From: Stereum hirsutum FP-91666 SS1
Taxonomy: Eukaryota; Basidiomycota; Agaricomycetes; Russulales; Stereaceae
Direction of reading: 5' to 3'
DNA length: 64,000 bases
Assembly: GCF_000264905.1 (NCBI RefSeq)
Contig: NW_006763132.1
Coordinates: 1,610,514 to 1,674,513 of the forward strand
The translations under genes and the position numbers were made by a program. Below the pieces are notes generated by a model that was not told where the DNA came from, did no database searches, and saw nothing but the letters and a program-made list of their open reading frames with translations. The number at the start of each line of letters is the position of its first letter. The first letter of the stretch is position 1. Shown in pieces: positions 1-14,860 of the stretch.

Positions 1-281
1 TTAACGGAGGCCTTCATACAAATAATGAGGTAACCCGTAACAGTGCGTCTAAATAATCGTCATCGAGGCCAATAGCCACTCAACACTGAATCGGAGTGAA
101 CCACATACAACATTACAGGGGCAGGCATGCGAAGCGAGCAGTAGGCAACGAGCAAATCTGCCTTGAGGATCTAGTCCACGGAGCAGGCATGGTGCAGAGG
201 GGAACGAGCAGACAGTAGGCGGAGAAGCCTCATAAAACCGAAGAGGAAAGGTAGAAGCAGTCCGAAGTCGTCCTGACGCGC

Positions 282-3124
<2,843 letters not shown>

Positions 3125-3483
3125 TATGTCCGACTATGAAAAGATCGTCTATGAATTTGAGGAGAGGAGAAGAGAGATAAGGGAAAGGGAGGCACGGAGG
3201 ACGGTGAAGGGGGTGAAGAAAGGAACGAAAAAAACGCTGGCGATACCGGCAATTGATTACAAATACCGCCCGGGGTTCCCACGCTCCTCAAACACGCCAC
3301 CTTCACGTGGCACACAAACAGACACACGGATGGGAAGTGGTTGTGACGATTGTACCCTCAATTTGTGTAAGATAAGAGGAGTGATAGATAGGACATTGTC
3401 GTCAAGTTGCATTTGTGGTATAATATCTGATACTACATTAGAAGATATTGCTCTTGACCTCAAGATGATAGCACCCCAGCTCC
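3125..3483. other. Spacer between the 5' end of DBP2 and the 3' end of GH79-A
   Basis: These 359 bases hold the DBP2 5' leader and promoter and the GH79-A 3' flank. The open frame on the plus strand here is low-complexity Glu/Arg/Lys and overlaps the DBP2 leader. I see no gene. Confidence 0.6.
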
Positions 3484-5540
3484 TCACGAGAAGCTCAGCA
3501 AAACTGCCTCGGTATCATGCACATCCACACCAGCGGTGACAGGGACGGTCGTTACGTTCAGCTGCCCTTGCACCTTCCCGTCTGCCGTCTCATACGTCTG
3601 CCCGCCCCACGTCACGCCCGACGTCCCATTCGCAAACCTAAGGCGCGCGCCATCATCAGCATATCCCTCATATATCGGTCACTAGCGCTCAGAAACACTC
3701 ACGGAATCGATAGCCGTTTCACACTCATCGTGCTCGGTGCGCTACATCCTGGCTGACCTCCCACAAAGCTCGGGACCACATGGACGCTCGCCCTTGCCTT
3801 GTCCCCCGTAAACGCGTTCAGATTAATGAACACCGCCCTTGCGAGGTTCCCATTCTCAAAGAACCCGAATCCAGAGACTTGGCTATTATTGACGGTGAGC
3901 TCGACGGCCTGGGTGCTTCCCGATGGGCCAATAGCTTCTGCGGTGATGACAGCGGCGTAATATGCACTTTGGATGTGCGGCGCGAGGGGCTTGGAGAGTG
4001 TGGATCCGTCCAGGATAGACCGGTTCAGGGTGACGGGTTGAACCTAAGTCAAGAATAGAATGCATACAGACGAATAGAATCGGTAAGGTCGAAATCAGAC
4101 TTCTGGCCCAGACAAGAGAATCGGGGCAACGCACAAAATTATACTTGTACCCAATCCCCTCGTGGAAGTACAGCCGTTCGATTCCAAGTTGAGAAGCAGT
4201 CAGAGTATAATCCAACGCCCAAAGTGCTGCACCGGCAGTGTTGCTGACTCCAGGAGCTCCATGACACGAGTACGAGTTTGTCTCTCCCAAGACGTATGAC
4301 AAGTTGTTCGACTGCACCACGGAGATGTCGGGCGAGAACTGGGTGAGATTGCTGCGGATGGTCGATTTGGTCATCAAGTCTTGAAGGACACCATTGGAGC
4401 CTGAGCAGAAAGAGCCGCTATAGTGATGCTGAGAGATGCTGTGGGAACGTTAACAGTCCGAGTGAGCATCACGACTTGCACAAGGCGAACACGAGGACGA
4501 GGGCGGGAGGAGTCGTTGGGAAGATGCTGTGAACGTAGAATGACGGTTGACAGGTGACATACGAAGTGATTTGGGATCCGGGCTGAGAGTTCAGTATACC
4601 GTCTGCGATGATGGCTTGCGGTGAGAAACCGGTGGTGGAGTGCGAGGACTCTGCGAAGGCTGCGCCTTGGAAGGGTATGCTCGTTCCGAGGACAGCACTA
4701 ACTGTAGCCGAAACGTTTTTGGCGAGTCTTGTCCACCTATATGACGATGGTGGAGCACAGAACGACACTTGAGTTATGACAGATATATGGAAGAATTGCG
4801 AGCAAGGAAAAGCTCACTCTGAAACGTAGCCTGAAACGTTGAACCCTGAAAACCTATATAAATCGGCCTCATTTCCGACCTCAATCGCCTGGAGAGTGAC
4901 ACCTGCATCTTTAACAGCCGATGAGGCAAAGGCCTGAGCGATCGCTTTAGCTTCCAGTGAGGCCGCAGTGACATTGAAATCGCGCAAGTTGACACCCCAG
5001 ATGACCTCGGTACCTAGTCGGCGAAGATTCATCGATTTAGTGGACGATATAGTTACTAGACAAATATAGACAGATATACCCGAAGGGAGCATGGAGGCAA
5101 GGTCATAGAACCCGTTACCGACGGTGATATTCGTTGCCTCTGGGTATGGCACTGTCGCCGTTATAGCTGGGAAGATATCCTCGGAAACCTGAAGATGAGG
5201 TGAGGGTCAACAAAGATCTGGCAATCGATGGGTGCGGACTAACCTGGACAGACGGGTTAAAGTTCGTATGGTCCTCAGAGTCGGCGCCAATCCGAATCCT
5301 CGTCGCCTCACCAGACAGGTCTTGCAAATTAGACAACACGTTGAAGTAAAACTCATTTCGTGTGCTAGTGCCAGCCCAGTCCGGCCAACGGTCCTGCTCG
5401 ATGGAAAAAGAGAGTAAAGAGCGAGATATTCCGGGTGCAGTCGAAGGTGCTGCGATCGGGATAGAGACGTTCACGCCGCCCACAGTCGACTGGAGAGACA
5501 GCCAAAGGAGAGTTATCAGCAGAGCCGCGTTCCTGATCAT
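3484..5540 (-). CDS. Secreted glycoside hydrolase family 79 (beta-glucuronidase-like), copy A
   Basis: Seven exons code for about 526 aa. The start at 5540 gives MIRNAALLITLLWLSLQST, a good signal peptide. GH79 hallmarks follow: SIEQDRWPDWAG near residue 45, RIGADSEDHTNF near residue 90, the acid/base motif EVGNEADLY and the nucleophile motif YVLGETNSY, both with the catalytic Glu present, then QHHYSG and a beta-sandwich C-terminal domain ending LLSFS. The family removes glucuronic acid or 4-O-methylglucuronic acid from glycans such as arabinogalactan proteins, so it probably acts outside the cell on plant or fungal wall glycans. The exon structure matches copy B at 24883-26838. Copy A has a longer loop (VPSFVGGQPGCSAP) before the final exon. 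The exact substrate cannot be told from sequence. Confidence 0.9.
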
Positions 5541-6388
5541 CGTGTCGAGGGGAAAGTGGGGTCGGCAGGTGGGGAAAGCGTACCTCGTCGCGTCGACTTT
5601 ATATCGGACGGCATTTGAGGGAAGCGAGATGATGGTCGGAGTCCAAAAAAAGCGAAGGGAAACCCACGGGGAGGTTGCGAGTGCTTGGGTGGCGTGGGCA
5701 CAAAAGGTGAGTAGCACAGAAGCCGTCGTCGTGAGCCAATGAAACGCGACAGCCGCCTTCCTAGATCAGCGTGGCCCAAATATATCCATACCGTACATGG
5801 TGCTGTGTTCCTACAACGGCAACCCGCTTGCAGCCCGCGCACATCTCGTATGTTAAGCTTGTTCTCCGCTCACTTTGCCTCGAGACTTCGTGTTCGGACA
5901 GTGTGGCTCTGAAACCCATGCTACCCGAGCACACGCATTGGAATTGGTGGAGTTTCCTGCTGGAGGTTGATCGTAACCACGGGAGTCGTACCGGGAAAGC
6001 AGCACTCTAACATAACCTACAAAGGGTCAACGTGACGTGAGCGACATCTGAGAAGGATCCTTCTCAGCAAAGACCCTTTTGGCAACAGGGGCGGGAGCCC
6101 GAGCTTGATAGGTGTCTGTAAGCGACGCGCGCATCAGAGTATTCTGTTGAGAGTATGAAATGAAGGTGCTGAAGATAAGTTACCCAAGGATTTAGTCTGG
6201 CCAACACCCCAAGGACGTTCGCTTCACTTCCTACCTCGGAGCCGCTAGGGATGCGGTGAGAAGGATACGTGATGTATCGGTCGAGTTCTAGCTTTGGCTG
6301 AATCGAACGGCAGAAGATGAATATAAAGTAGCATCGTGTTTGGAATACAAAATGAAAGGTTCCAGTTCCATGAATCCGATACAGCAGT
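5541..6388. other. Spacer, GH79-A promoter and ARPC2 3' flank
   Basis: About 850 bases. Apart from the TATA box, I see no gene or repeat. Confidence 0.5.
5598..5603 (-). promoter_or_regulatory. TATA box of GH79-A
   Basis: TATAAA on the minus strand, 58 nt before the ATG at 5540. It supports that start over an in-frame ATG further upstream. Confidence 0.5.
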
Positions 6389-7582
6389 TCACCGCGTCTG
6401 TAAAGTCCTCCCACTGGTAGGCCAGGTTCGATGTAAGTGAGAGTGTCCAATGCGACAAGTTCCGAAGATGCGCACCTCGCAGTCTTCCGCTCCGTAGCAA
6501 CTTCCGTCTTTGCTCTGTTCAAAACCTTCTGGAACTCAGCCACGCGATGCCGCATCCGCGAATGCATGTACGCCTTCGAACATTTGATGTGGTAGTGCAG
6601 GTAGTCCCTAAACAGTTGGATATGCGAGATGGTGGCGGCCGATACGGTAGGACTCGCGAAGTGGCGGGGGAAGAGGACAAATGTAACATAGCCAATGTCT
6701 TCATGGGATTGAAGTCCGGGTACGTGCTGGATTTCGAGGGGAGGATTACGGTTGGAGTATAACACTTGGGGAGCGTTCTGGATGGTGGGCAGACGCCTGG
6801 CGTCGACGAATTCCTGTATTTTGAACTCATTTATGATCAAGGTCTTGACGAGAAGGCAAGCTGATCTTACCTGAAGGAAGACTTTGCCAAAGATGCGGTC
6901 CGTCTCCTCGCGGAAGACGGTCGAGAAGATGACTGTTACGCGATCTTTGGCGGCTTGAACAAAGATGGCCTCCTCGTCGCGATAGTGCAAGACCATCAGT
7001 TCGCCTTGTTCCTGTCCCGACGCATCCAGTTCCTTCTGGGTAGTGAAGGCGCGTTCAAATGGCCCGGCCAGTGCGTTCCGCTTCAAGAGGGAGATAGACT
7101 TGATGAAGTTCTCCCTCTCCTCTGCGACACAAATAAGACCGGTGTCAAGTGATTCTATGGTTTTGGGAGACAGCTTACCTCCTTCTGGGGGAGCCTGCTC
7201 GAGATCGATCTGGAGACTGACGCTATACTCCGGCTCTGGCTGTGCCTGGAGGAGAGACCCGTACTCGCGTTGGAGGATGTCCATAGCACCGTACTGCACT
7301 AGCTCATCCCAGCAGCGGATGTGCATGGAGAGAAGAAGAGCCGTCTTCCGTTCTAGCGTTTTGAGATTGAAACGAACACCATCGTAGTCTACGAACTGAA
7401 CTTCGACCGAGCTCGGTCTGCGCTGGGGTTAGAGACAGCCTCACAAGAGGACGGTTTCGACACACTTTATGAATTTCTCTGCAAGAGTGTTTTGAATAAT
7501 GTAGTTGTGAGACTGTAAGAGATACAGTGTGAATATCTGGATAAAGCAGCGGAAACGGTAAGCTTACTTCGAGCAGGATCAT
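6389..7582 (-). CDS. ARC35: Arp2/3 complex 34 kDa subunit (ARPC2)
   Basis: ARPC2 binds the mother filament and forms the core of the Arp2/3 actin-branching complex. The N-terminus MILLE matches the invariant start of the family, and the GT of intron 1 follows directly. Conserved blocks are YRDEEAIFVQAAKDRVTVIFST, GYVTFVLFPRH, FRDYLHYHIKCSKAYMHSRM and VLNRAKTEV. The C-terminus comes from a short last exon (6413-6389) spliced after ERKTA. It gives KTASGRTLQTR, matching the family ending (KTA-SGRTF type). Reading through that 62 nt intron would add a spurious tail. The gene is divergent from the eIF4B-like gene, with 159 bases between start codons. Length is about 320 aa, normal for fungi. The yeast name is ARC35. 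Confidence 0.93.
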
Positions 7583-7741
7583 GGCGGGCGTGAAGGGTGT
7601 CTAGTGCTATAAGCGATGCGATCATAGGGCCGACTACAGAGAGCAAGCCAAATAACCGTAAGCAACCTTAACCCTCCAATTTCCAGACATCCACCACGCT
7701 AAATTCTCGCAGCGGATACTGTCCCTCGCACACTCTCCAAT
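7583..7741. promoter_or_regulatory. Short shared promoter, ARPC2 / eIF4B-like
   Basis: 159 bases separate two divergent start codons, so the region must carry both promoters. I see no TATA box. Confidence 0.5.
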
Positions 7742-9792
7742 ATGGGTCCGCACCATTCTCTTTCGTCACAGATGTATAGAAGACTGACATGTCCATCATG
7801 CAGCGCCGAAAAAACAGCAAAAAATGTCTCTAAATGAGTTCCTGGGGGATACCAGTGAGTGCTCTGCTCGCAGGCCCATTCATCATCGAACAATATTCTT
7901 AGTCTTTCTGCTTTAACAGCCCTGGGATCATGGGCAGATGAGATGGACGCTCTGCCTACTGCTCGTGCGCTCTTTTTATCCTCATCGTTCTGACAAGGAT
8001 CCTTACACGGTAATACCACAGCCTCTGGAAGAGCTGACGATGATCGTGGTGGAAGAAGAGGAGATGATTTCCTTTCCTCGAGGCGTGCGTGCTCCCATCA
8101 ACTTTACAGTCCTATCCTAATCGCTAAAAGCACGGTGTACAGCGGACAGAGGAGACAGGCAGATGTTCCCGCCCCGCGAGGATATCCCGTTGCCCACCCA
8201 GCCTCCTTACACGGCCTTCATCGGTAATCTTGCCTTCGATCTTACTGAACAAGATTTGGAAAGCTTCTTCGGATCCTTCCAGGTGCATTTCCACATAAAT
8301 CCTATCCTTTTTCGATTGCTCAATGAGTATCTGTCCCTCAGGTCAAAAATGTGAAGGTGATCAAGGACAGGGATGAACGTCCCAAAGGTTTCGGTTACGT
8401 AGAGTTTGAAGGACTGGACGATTTGAAGGGCGCTCTTGCTCAGTCCGGCACAGTGCGTACATTCATCCCGTCGTCTCTCTTTGCTCATCAGACCCACTCG
8501 ACTGCCCGTTTCCACAGTCTTTGTCAGGCCGCACGATTCGTGTAAGCGTCGCCGAACCACGTAAGTTTCTCCTACATTCATAATGGCGTCTTCCACTAAC
8601 TCCCGTCTCTACAGCCAAGGAACGTGGCGGTTTCGGCGGAGGAGGTTTCGGCGGAGACGACTCAAAATTCGCAGAGCCTTGGCGTCGTGCTGGTCCCCTC
8701 CCTGATCTCCCGGATTCACGGGACTCCTCCCGTCGTCGTTACGACAGCTCGACTGGTCCAGGTCCTCGCGAGCCTCCACCTCCCTCCCTCGCTGATAATG
8801 CCGACCAGTGGCGATCAAGCCGAAGAGGTCCTCCACCTCCACCACCAGAAGCTGAGGGCCCACCGAAGCGTCGTGGATTCTTTGCCGGTGATGGACCAAG
8901 TAACGCCGATAAGGAGGATAAATGGACTATTGGCGGTAAGTTCGAGCCGAGCAAAAATAGTGAAGAAGGCTCGAGAGGCGGATTTGGCGGGGGAGGGTTC
9001 AGGGGGAGAGGAGAAGGTATGGGCCCACCAAAAGAACCGTCGCCTGTGGCCGAAGAGAAAAACTGGAGGAGCGCTACTAGGCCTCCGATTTCGCGACAAA
9101 GTACTTCGCGTGAGTCAAACCGTATCTTCTTCATTGATTTCATGTACACGTCTGATACTTTGATAACTTCTGAAAGCCAACTCCTCCACCCCTCCTACTC
9201 CCCAGATGGGTCGTCGGAAACTCGAGCTCCTGCCCCGTTCCGGCGCACCTTCGGGCGCATCGTCCCCGCTCTCTTCACCCAAAATGCAGAATGCCACTGC
9301 GAACACCGCCCATCGATCAAATCCCTTTGGTGCTGCCAAGTATGACCCAATAAATTTCCTGCAATCGGGACGATTCTGACGATTCCGACTGTTGTGACTT
9401 TCTCTTTCCACAGACCCGTTGATGTGACCGCAAGAGAGAACGCTGTCGCAGAACGACTCGAAAAAGATCGTGAGGCGATCAAAGAACGCGCCACCCACGC
9501 CCCCGTGTCCCGCACCACCTCCCGCACCGGCGTCGAACGAGGCCAAACGCCCAGGTCACCTCCGGCCAGCGTAGGCGGTAGTGTCTCTGTCCCTCCTTCG
9601 CCGAGGGTTGCCACCGCTGCTGCGAACGTGAGGCCGACGTTCAGCTTCGCCGCGGCCGCCAGTGCGAAGAAGGCAGAGGAGGCAGCAGAAAAGGCGAGCA
9701 AGGCAGACGAAGGAGCTGCGCAGAAGGAGGTGGGTGAGCAGGGGCCGGAGGTGAAGGACGTGACGGAGCAGCTTGGGGAGGTGACGATCTGA
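7742..9792 (+). CDS. eIF4B-like translation initiation factor (S. pombe Sce3 type)
   Basis: Ten exons (7742-7745, 7804-7854, 7920-7964, 8022-8084, 8143-8282, 8342-8452, 8518-8560, 8615-9109, 9177-9339, 9414-9792) sum to 1494 nt, or 497 aa. The N-terminus reads MAPKKQQKMSLNEFLGDT then GSWADEMDALPTAP, the conserved eIF4B N-terminal box. An RRM follows at about residues 70-150 (RNP2 AFIGNL, RNP1 KGFGYVEF). The middle is rich in Arg, Gly and Pro, then comes the box MGRRKLELLPRSG, typical of fungal eIF4B, and an Ala/Glu-rich tail. The factor stimulates eIF4A helicase and 43S recruitment. The first exon is ATGG and its intron donor GTCCGC is weak; an alternative start would be the ATG at 7824 (MSLNEF). 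Assignment to eIF4B rather than eIF4H rests on the N-terminal box and length. Confidence 0.9.
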
Positions 9793-10716
9793 GCAGATCC
9801 GTACTATTGACTTGCCGGTTGTACAACGTCCGTTCGAACTAGGGAATGCCTTATCGGCAACAACCTAATGGTCGACCTCCAATTGTTTATTTTATAAATT
9901 TTCTTGCACCTCCCTCTGGTCTCTATGCTTCGCTTTCAGTCCATTGCTTGTCTTGTCCTTTCGTCACCCTCTCCCCCTCCAGCCTGCTCCGGCGCACAAG
10001 TTTACCTCCTCTTTACGTTCATCAGCGGCCCACTTGCCTTACCTGCACACGCCGTTTCGATCCCTTTTCGCCCAAAATAAGGGGTTTGGCCATATGATAC
10101 TTCTGATCTTCGTTCTATATGTCTATTGTCCCCTCTCTGCCTTCCCCCTTGAACCATTCGCCGGTCAGTTCGATTGTCACTCATCATGCATGCCATGTGT
10201 AGCCCTTTTCTCAGGTCTCTGTTTTTTGTTGCGAATATTATGCATTCCTGATCGTTGCTGTCAGTCCTACTGTTGTTTCGTTCGATGCTCTGTTGAATCT
10301 TTTGCTCGCTCATATTTTGGTAGCACAATGTCTCTTCATCTCTTGACCATCTCACGGTTCGGAAGTACAGCGTTCGATATATACAGGGGAGCGTGTAGCA
10401 GAGAAGGGAGTAAAATATTATCCATCGCACATCATGTATGTATATAACTATGGCCTATTTCCCGTCCCTTTTGCAACTCGTCCCTTCTCAAATTTATCCT
10501 GTAGCAGTGACAACGGTCAAGGTGAAGGATGACATGGATGTTTGTACAACTCGATTCCGCACAGCAGCCGTAACATGTATATTTCAATGGGGCGTCGGTC
10601 AAAATACAGCCTAGTCCAGTTTTCTGGCGAGTCCCTACTCGTGCTCGTGTTTATAGTGGATCTTATCAGAATGTTTCAAAAAGGAGAATGATCATGGTTG
10701 GGCTGTAGGACGACTA
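9793..10716. other. Convergent spacer, eIF4B-like and MBOAT 3' ends
   Basis: About 920 pyrimidine-rich bases on the plus strand, probably 3' UTR of both genes. I see no gene; the open frames here have no recognisable features. Confidence 0.5.
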
Positions 10717-12006
10717 CTACTCTCGATCTCTCTGAGGAAAAGGAGCCACCGACAAGCCCCTCCTTGCCCACTCATCGACAGCTCCCATCCCCCACCAAAC
10801 TGTCCACCCCATAGTCCACACCCAGCCCATCCAGCCCCCCACCTTACCCCACCCAAGCCATTCCTCCCAAACACCCTCCAACACGACACCAACGCCCATC
10901 ATGACGAAAAACATCCCCACCGGACTAATTACCTCAAACACAGGCTCCGACGAGTCAGTCCTCCTTCCCAATCCATACAGCCCCCAATCATGGATCAACC
11001 CAGACAGCACGAACGCACCCATCACCGCGCCCGGCTTGCCGAATATCTGACGGACAGGATTCGAGCCCAGGGTGACGACTGTGCGACGGAGGGATTGGTG
11101 CCACCTTTTGCCCCAAAACTCTGCGAGACTGGTCGATAAGTACGGACGGTCCGAGAACGGTGGCCATTCAGATGTGGATTTTCCGAATAATAGGCATGAG
11201 GTGACAGTGCCGAAGAGGTAGGCACTATCCATGACGGCGTAGCTGAATATGCCAGTCATCAATGTCGTCCAGATTGCGTAGATGTAACGGGTGAAAGGAG
11301 GGAGAGAGGGGTCGAAGATGCTGGTGCCGCCTTTGGGGTCGATTGCTGGGCATGTGAACTGGATGGAATAGACCGCGACGCCAGTAATAGACAGTTTGAG
11401 GAGCAAGGATAGGATGAGGTCTGCAACGGAGCGAGGGGGGACCTTTGGGAACGGGTCGCGCGACCATGACCAGCCGATGCCACGTTGATTGCCGGCGAGA
11501 TCGACTGCATCTTCAAATAGTTGGCGAACGCTTGGTGAGCTCGGTTCGGACAAGTTGACGCCCAGTCTGAGTCGCCGGTAAGGTTTCGAGGCGAATGTCC
11601 ACTCGATCACTCGGAGGAGCATACTGAGTACCGCAGTCTAAAAAAGTAGTCGCCGTAAGAACAAAACCCTTATGTATTGGCTGCACGATATTGACGCAAA
11701 GCAACTCACCACGAACAAATAGTCGAAAATACGGAACCTCTCGACGTCCTCCCTCCCCACCACATATGCTATCCGCGCTGAGAGACTATACTCTATAACG
11801 GCATGCCAAACAGACCAAATCATAACTGAAAGGAAGATTAACTTCCATGCGAGAGTTCGTGGAAGCTGCACGAGTATAGCCTGAACGATGTAACAAACGA
11901 AGATGGGTGCAGCCGCAGAGAACGTCAGCGGTTGACGCTGGGCTGGGTTCGGAACGGTGGGCAGCATAGGTAAAATCGTATTCGAGACCAGTCCTGTAAA
12001 GCCCAT
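10717..12006 (-). CDS. Wax-synthase-like membrane-bound O-acyltransferase (MBOAT_2)
   Basis: Two exons (12006-11710 and 11637-10717) encode 405 aa, multi-spanning. Diagnostic motifs are SLAEFWGKRWHQSLR (the wax synthase signature near residue 265) and a later His in LSGLIHDWG, the putative catalytic His of MBOAT proteins. Fungal members acylate fatty alcohols or acetylate terpenoid hydroxyls, so the acceptor is unknown. The nearest tailoring-type gene is a P450 5 kb away, but housekeeping genes lie between, so no biosynthetic cluster is implied. Confidence 0.85.
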
Positions 12007-13552
12007 GAAGGTTGATAAGGCGTCCGATACTAGAAAAGAGGAAAATCAGGTCGAGACCGGGGAGAGGTATATGCCAGTGTATGTCACGGTGGGTGTCGTG
12101 ATTGGAGCGACCCGCATCGACAGAATCAATCACTCTACTGATACACCCTGGCTCTCACGAACCCGCCAAAATCCCCATATACCTGAGTACTTGACGTAAG
12201 TCCGTGTGGCCATGAGCATGAAACAGGCCGCCCAACGAACCAAACAACTCCCCAACTTTGATGAGCGTGTAGAGCCCAAGAAGCGCCCGAGCTTGTTTTC
12301 TACTACTAGTAGTAGTATACAATCGCAAAGAAGAGCGATAGTAAGAAGCTGGCTATCTGCAAATGCAAACGCAACTAAGAACAGAGGTAAGGCAGTACTG
12401 CCTCTAAACAATTCACTTTAGTACTAGCGACTCGGAGGAAGAGTTCGGCGTCTGAGCAACGTTTGAGAGCGAGCAGAAGTGTAAGTCAATACAGGTCGAT
12501 CTATTAGCATCATCATTAGCGAACTGGAGGCGCGTCATGCAGGCTAGTCAGGAGGGGGCTAAAAAGAGCATCAGGTAGAAGGGATTCAAGCCCTGCTCGA
12601 CTGGAAACTCGAGGGAGAGATTCTGGATGCGCCACACTACGCCAGTCATCGGTCATTGCCGGTGTGGCGCTACATTCTTTCATCCTTCTTCACCTCAGAG
12701 CCTCTCGTCGCTCTGCATGCATAGTCAGAGGACCCTCCACGAGGCAAATAAGCGTGGAAGATATAGCACTACTGTGATGCGGAGCACCGAGAAGCTCGCC
12801 TAGAAGAGGTGCACGCTTTGCTGCGTAGTATTAGGGTGATGATTGCGAAGAAACGCGTACGATATAGCCGTGTAGGTATGTAAGTTTCAATACCGTGAGC
12901 AAGTAAAAGCAACCAAGGCGAAGACGAGGAAGAAAAGCCAAGAGCTGCGCAAAATAACCTGAAGTCCGAGCTAATCGAATAAAACCAGCATCACGACAAG
13001 AAACGCACACCAAGCCAACATTCAGATAAACATCCTTTCAACCGTGAAACCCTCCTGGACCTTTGTTTCAGAAGAGGCCTTCAACCCACCTCTGAATTGT
13101 ATGCAAAGGATCGATAGGGTGAAATCATAAGACATGACAGAATAGTGGTATATAATAGTTGAGCAAGTAAGGTTGTGGGTCGTAAAAGGTCTGGTTTAAG
13201 CAAGACCGAGACAAATACAAAAAGAACGGGTTCAGTGTATGAGAGAGCGAGTACGGAATGATAAGATAGTTTGGGGAGCAGAAAAAGAGAGGAAGCGAGA
13301 GTCTGTGTAGAGAGAGCGCGAGTAAGCAAATCGGGAAAAGAGAAAACAAACAAGAAAATATATGTGATCATCATGATCCAACGCCACGTAAGATTCTCGT
13401 GAGATGTACCACACCGCCTAATATAACGCCCTTATCTCACCAGGAGGTAGCCCGAAAGTTTCCCGCACGAACGTTCAGCTGTGATGCTAGCAGCTGCCGC
13501 CGCCGACACCTGCAAGTGTCGCCGCCACCAACCGAGGCTTTCGGGGTTACAA
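12007..13552. other. Gene-free stretch with palindrome and hairpin
   Basis: About 1.5 kb. A minus-strand frame at 12130-12411 is hydrophobic but matches nothing I know. A 16-base perfect palindrome of CTA/TAG units lies at 12300-12315. A 9-base-arm inverted repeat (GCGCCACAC at 12629-12637, GTGTGGCGC at 12662-12670) could form a hairpin. The part near 13.4 kb is probably the 3' UTR of the GTPase gene. Confidence 0.4.
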
Positions 13553-14519
13553 TCACATAATGATGCAGAAGCCCCTGGATTTCTTTCTCTTCTTTGGTGG
13601 CTCGTGCGGATATCGCTTCATCATCTGCCTGATGAGATCCTCGAATACATTCTTGACCTGCCAGTTCTTCTTGGCTGAGGTCTCGTAGAAGGGCAGACCC
13701 CACCGGGTCGAGAGTTCTTGGATTGTTGAGCGCTGGACTTCACGTTCGTTCGCGAGGTCGAGTTTGGTGCCGACGACGACTATTGGGACATTCTGTGGAA
13801 TGATGATGATGGTCAGGCGTAGATGGGGATGCAGGGTAATGATGGGGGACGCACGCTGTTCTCCCCCTTGACCTTGTATATTTGTTGTCGTAAGCTGTCG
13901 ATTTCCGAGATGCTGGCCTCCTGCGTCAAACTGGTGACGAAAACGATGTCAGGGTCTGAGCATCAGCTTCGTACTCAAGAATATACTGACCTGAAGACGA
14001 GAATGAAGCCGCGACCTGACTACGAAAATGTGCGGGTCAGCGGGAGGAAGGCGTTGCATGGAAGAGTGGCAAATGCTGACCTTGATGTAGGTCTCATTCA
14101 AAGCGATAAATTGCTCTGCGCCTGCGGTATCCAATATCTCGAGCTAAACGATGAGACTTTTAGTCAATATTCCTGTCGAGCGCCCAGAATATCGAGTCGA
14201 GGGAATGATTGTAACTCACAGCAACGGGGATGCCATCGACGTTCACAGTGGTACGGTATTCCTCTAAGAAAAAATGACTGAGTCGTACGGAACGGAATAC
14301 GAAGAGCAGCGGACGAGACGTACCTTCAATAGTGGGGTCGTAATTCTCTACAAACTCGTCGCGTACAAAGCGCACAGTTAGAGCGGATTTGCCGACACCT
14401 CCGGCTTAGATGATGGCATCGTTAAGCGAAGTGTTGCAAGGATGTGAGAATATTGTGGCGAAGGGATATGTTGCGAAAGTATGCTTACCTCCGAGAACGA
14501 CGGTGTTGAATTCGCGCAT
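13553..14519 (-). CDS. Rap1/Rsr1(Bud1)-like small GTPase
   Basis: Ras-superfamily switch of about 190 aa, spliced from small exons. Visible: [10 protein letters not shown] then [11 protein letters not shown] (P-loop), effector region YDPTIEEEYR, G3 DTAGAEQF, G4 GTKLDL, G5 ETSAK, a polybasic stretch KKRKKSRG and a CAAX box CIIM at the very end, so it is prenylated and membrane bound. Ras has Gln61 in G3. This protein has Ala there and Gln two positions on, as Rap (DTAGTEQF) and Rsr1 (DTAGIAQF) do. In yeast Rsr1 marks polarity sites for Cdc42. G4 has Thr instead of the usual Asn of NKxD, as seen in Rho proteins. The acceptor of the first intron is unusual (CTAAG). Confidence 0.87.
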
Positions 14520-14860
14520 TGGAGGGACAGGGAGATGAGTTCAGACGCAGTACATCCGGCCAGGCTGGCGTGAGGGACGACGTGGGCGACGACGAGCACG
14601 TTAGCGTACACGAGGGCGATGGGAGGAACGAGGATGAACTGCGACGCTTTATTCGACCTTTCCACTCTGCGCGCGAAGGCACAGCAACCGGCGTCCATGT
14701 GGCCTCCGTATCGACCGTTGCCGCCGGTTGTCCGACCTTGTCCGTCGGTTGTCACGACAGTCACGCGGTGACTCTCTGTGATTGCTGTGACTGTGACTCC
14801 TTTCATTCGCGTTCGCGCTCCACTTGAACTTGTTCACGAACGGACAGAAGGGCTGCAACG

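Noticed and set aside
3126..3539. 137-residue plus-strand frame beginning MSDYEKIVYEFEERR
   Set aside because: It overlaps the DBP2 leader and start codon, is low-complexity at its start and has no family features beyond that; an antisense shadow.
12130..12411. Hydrophobic 93-residue minus-strand frame upstream of the MBOAT gene, possible extra N-terminal exon
   Set aside because: The MBOAT start at 12006 already gives a normal-length protein, and I could not find a convincing splice joining them.
12541..12610. Possible tRNA, from the T-loop-like string GGGATTCAAGCCC
   Set aside because: Base before TTC is A, not G, and no matching acceptor stem or D-arm could be drawn.
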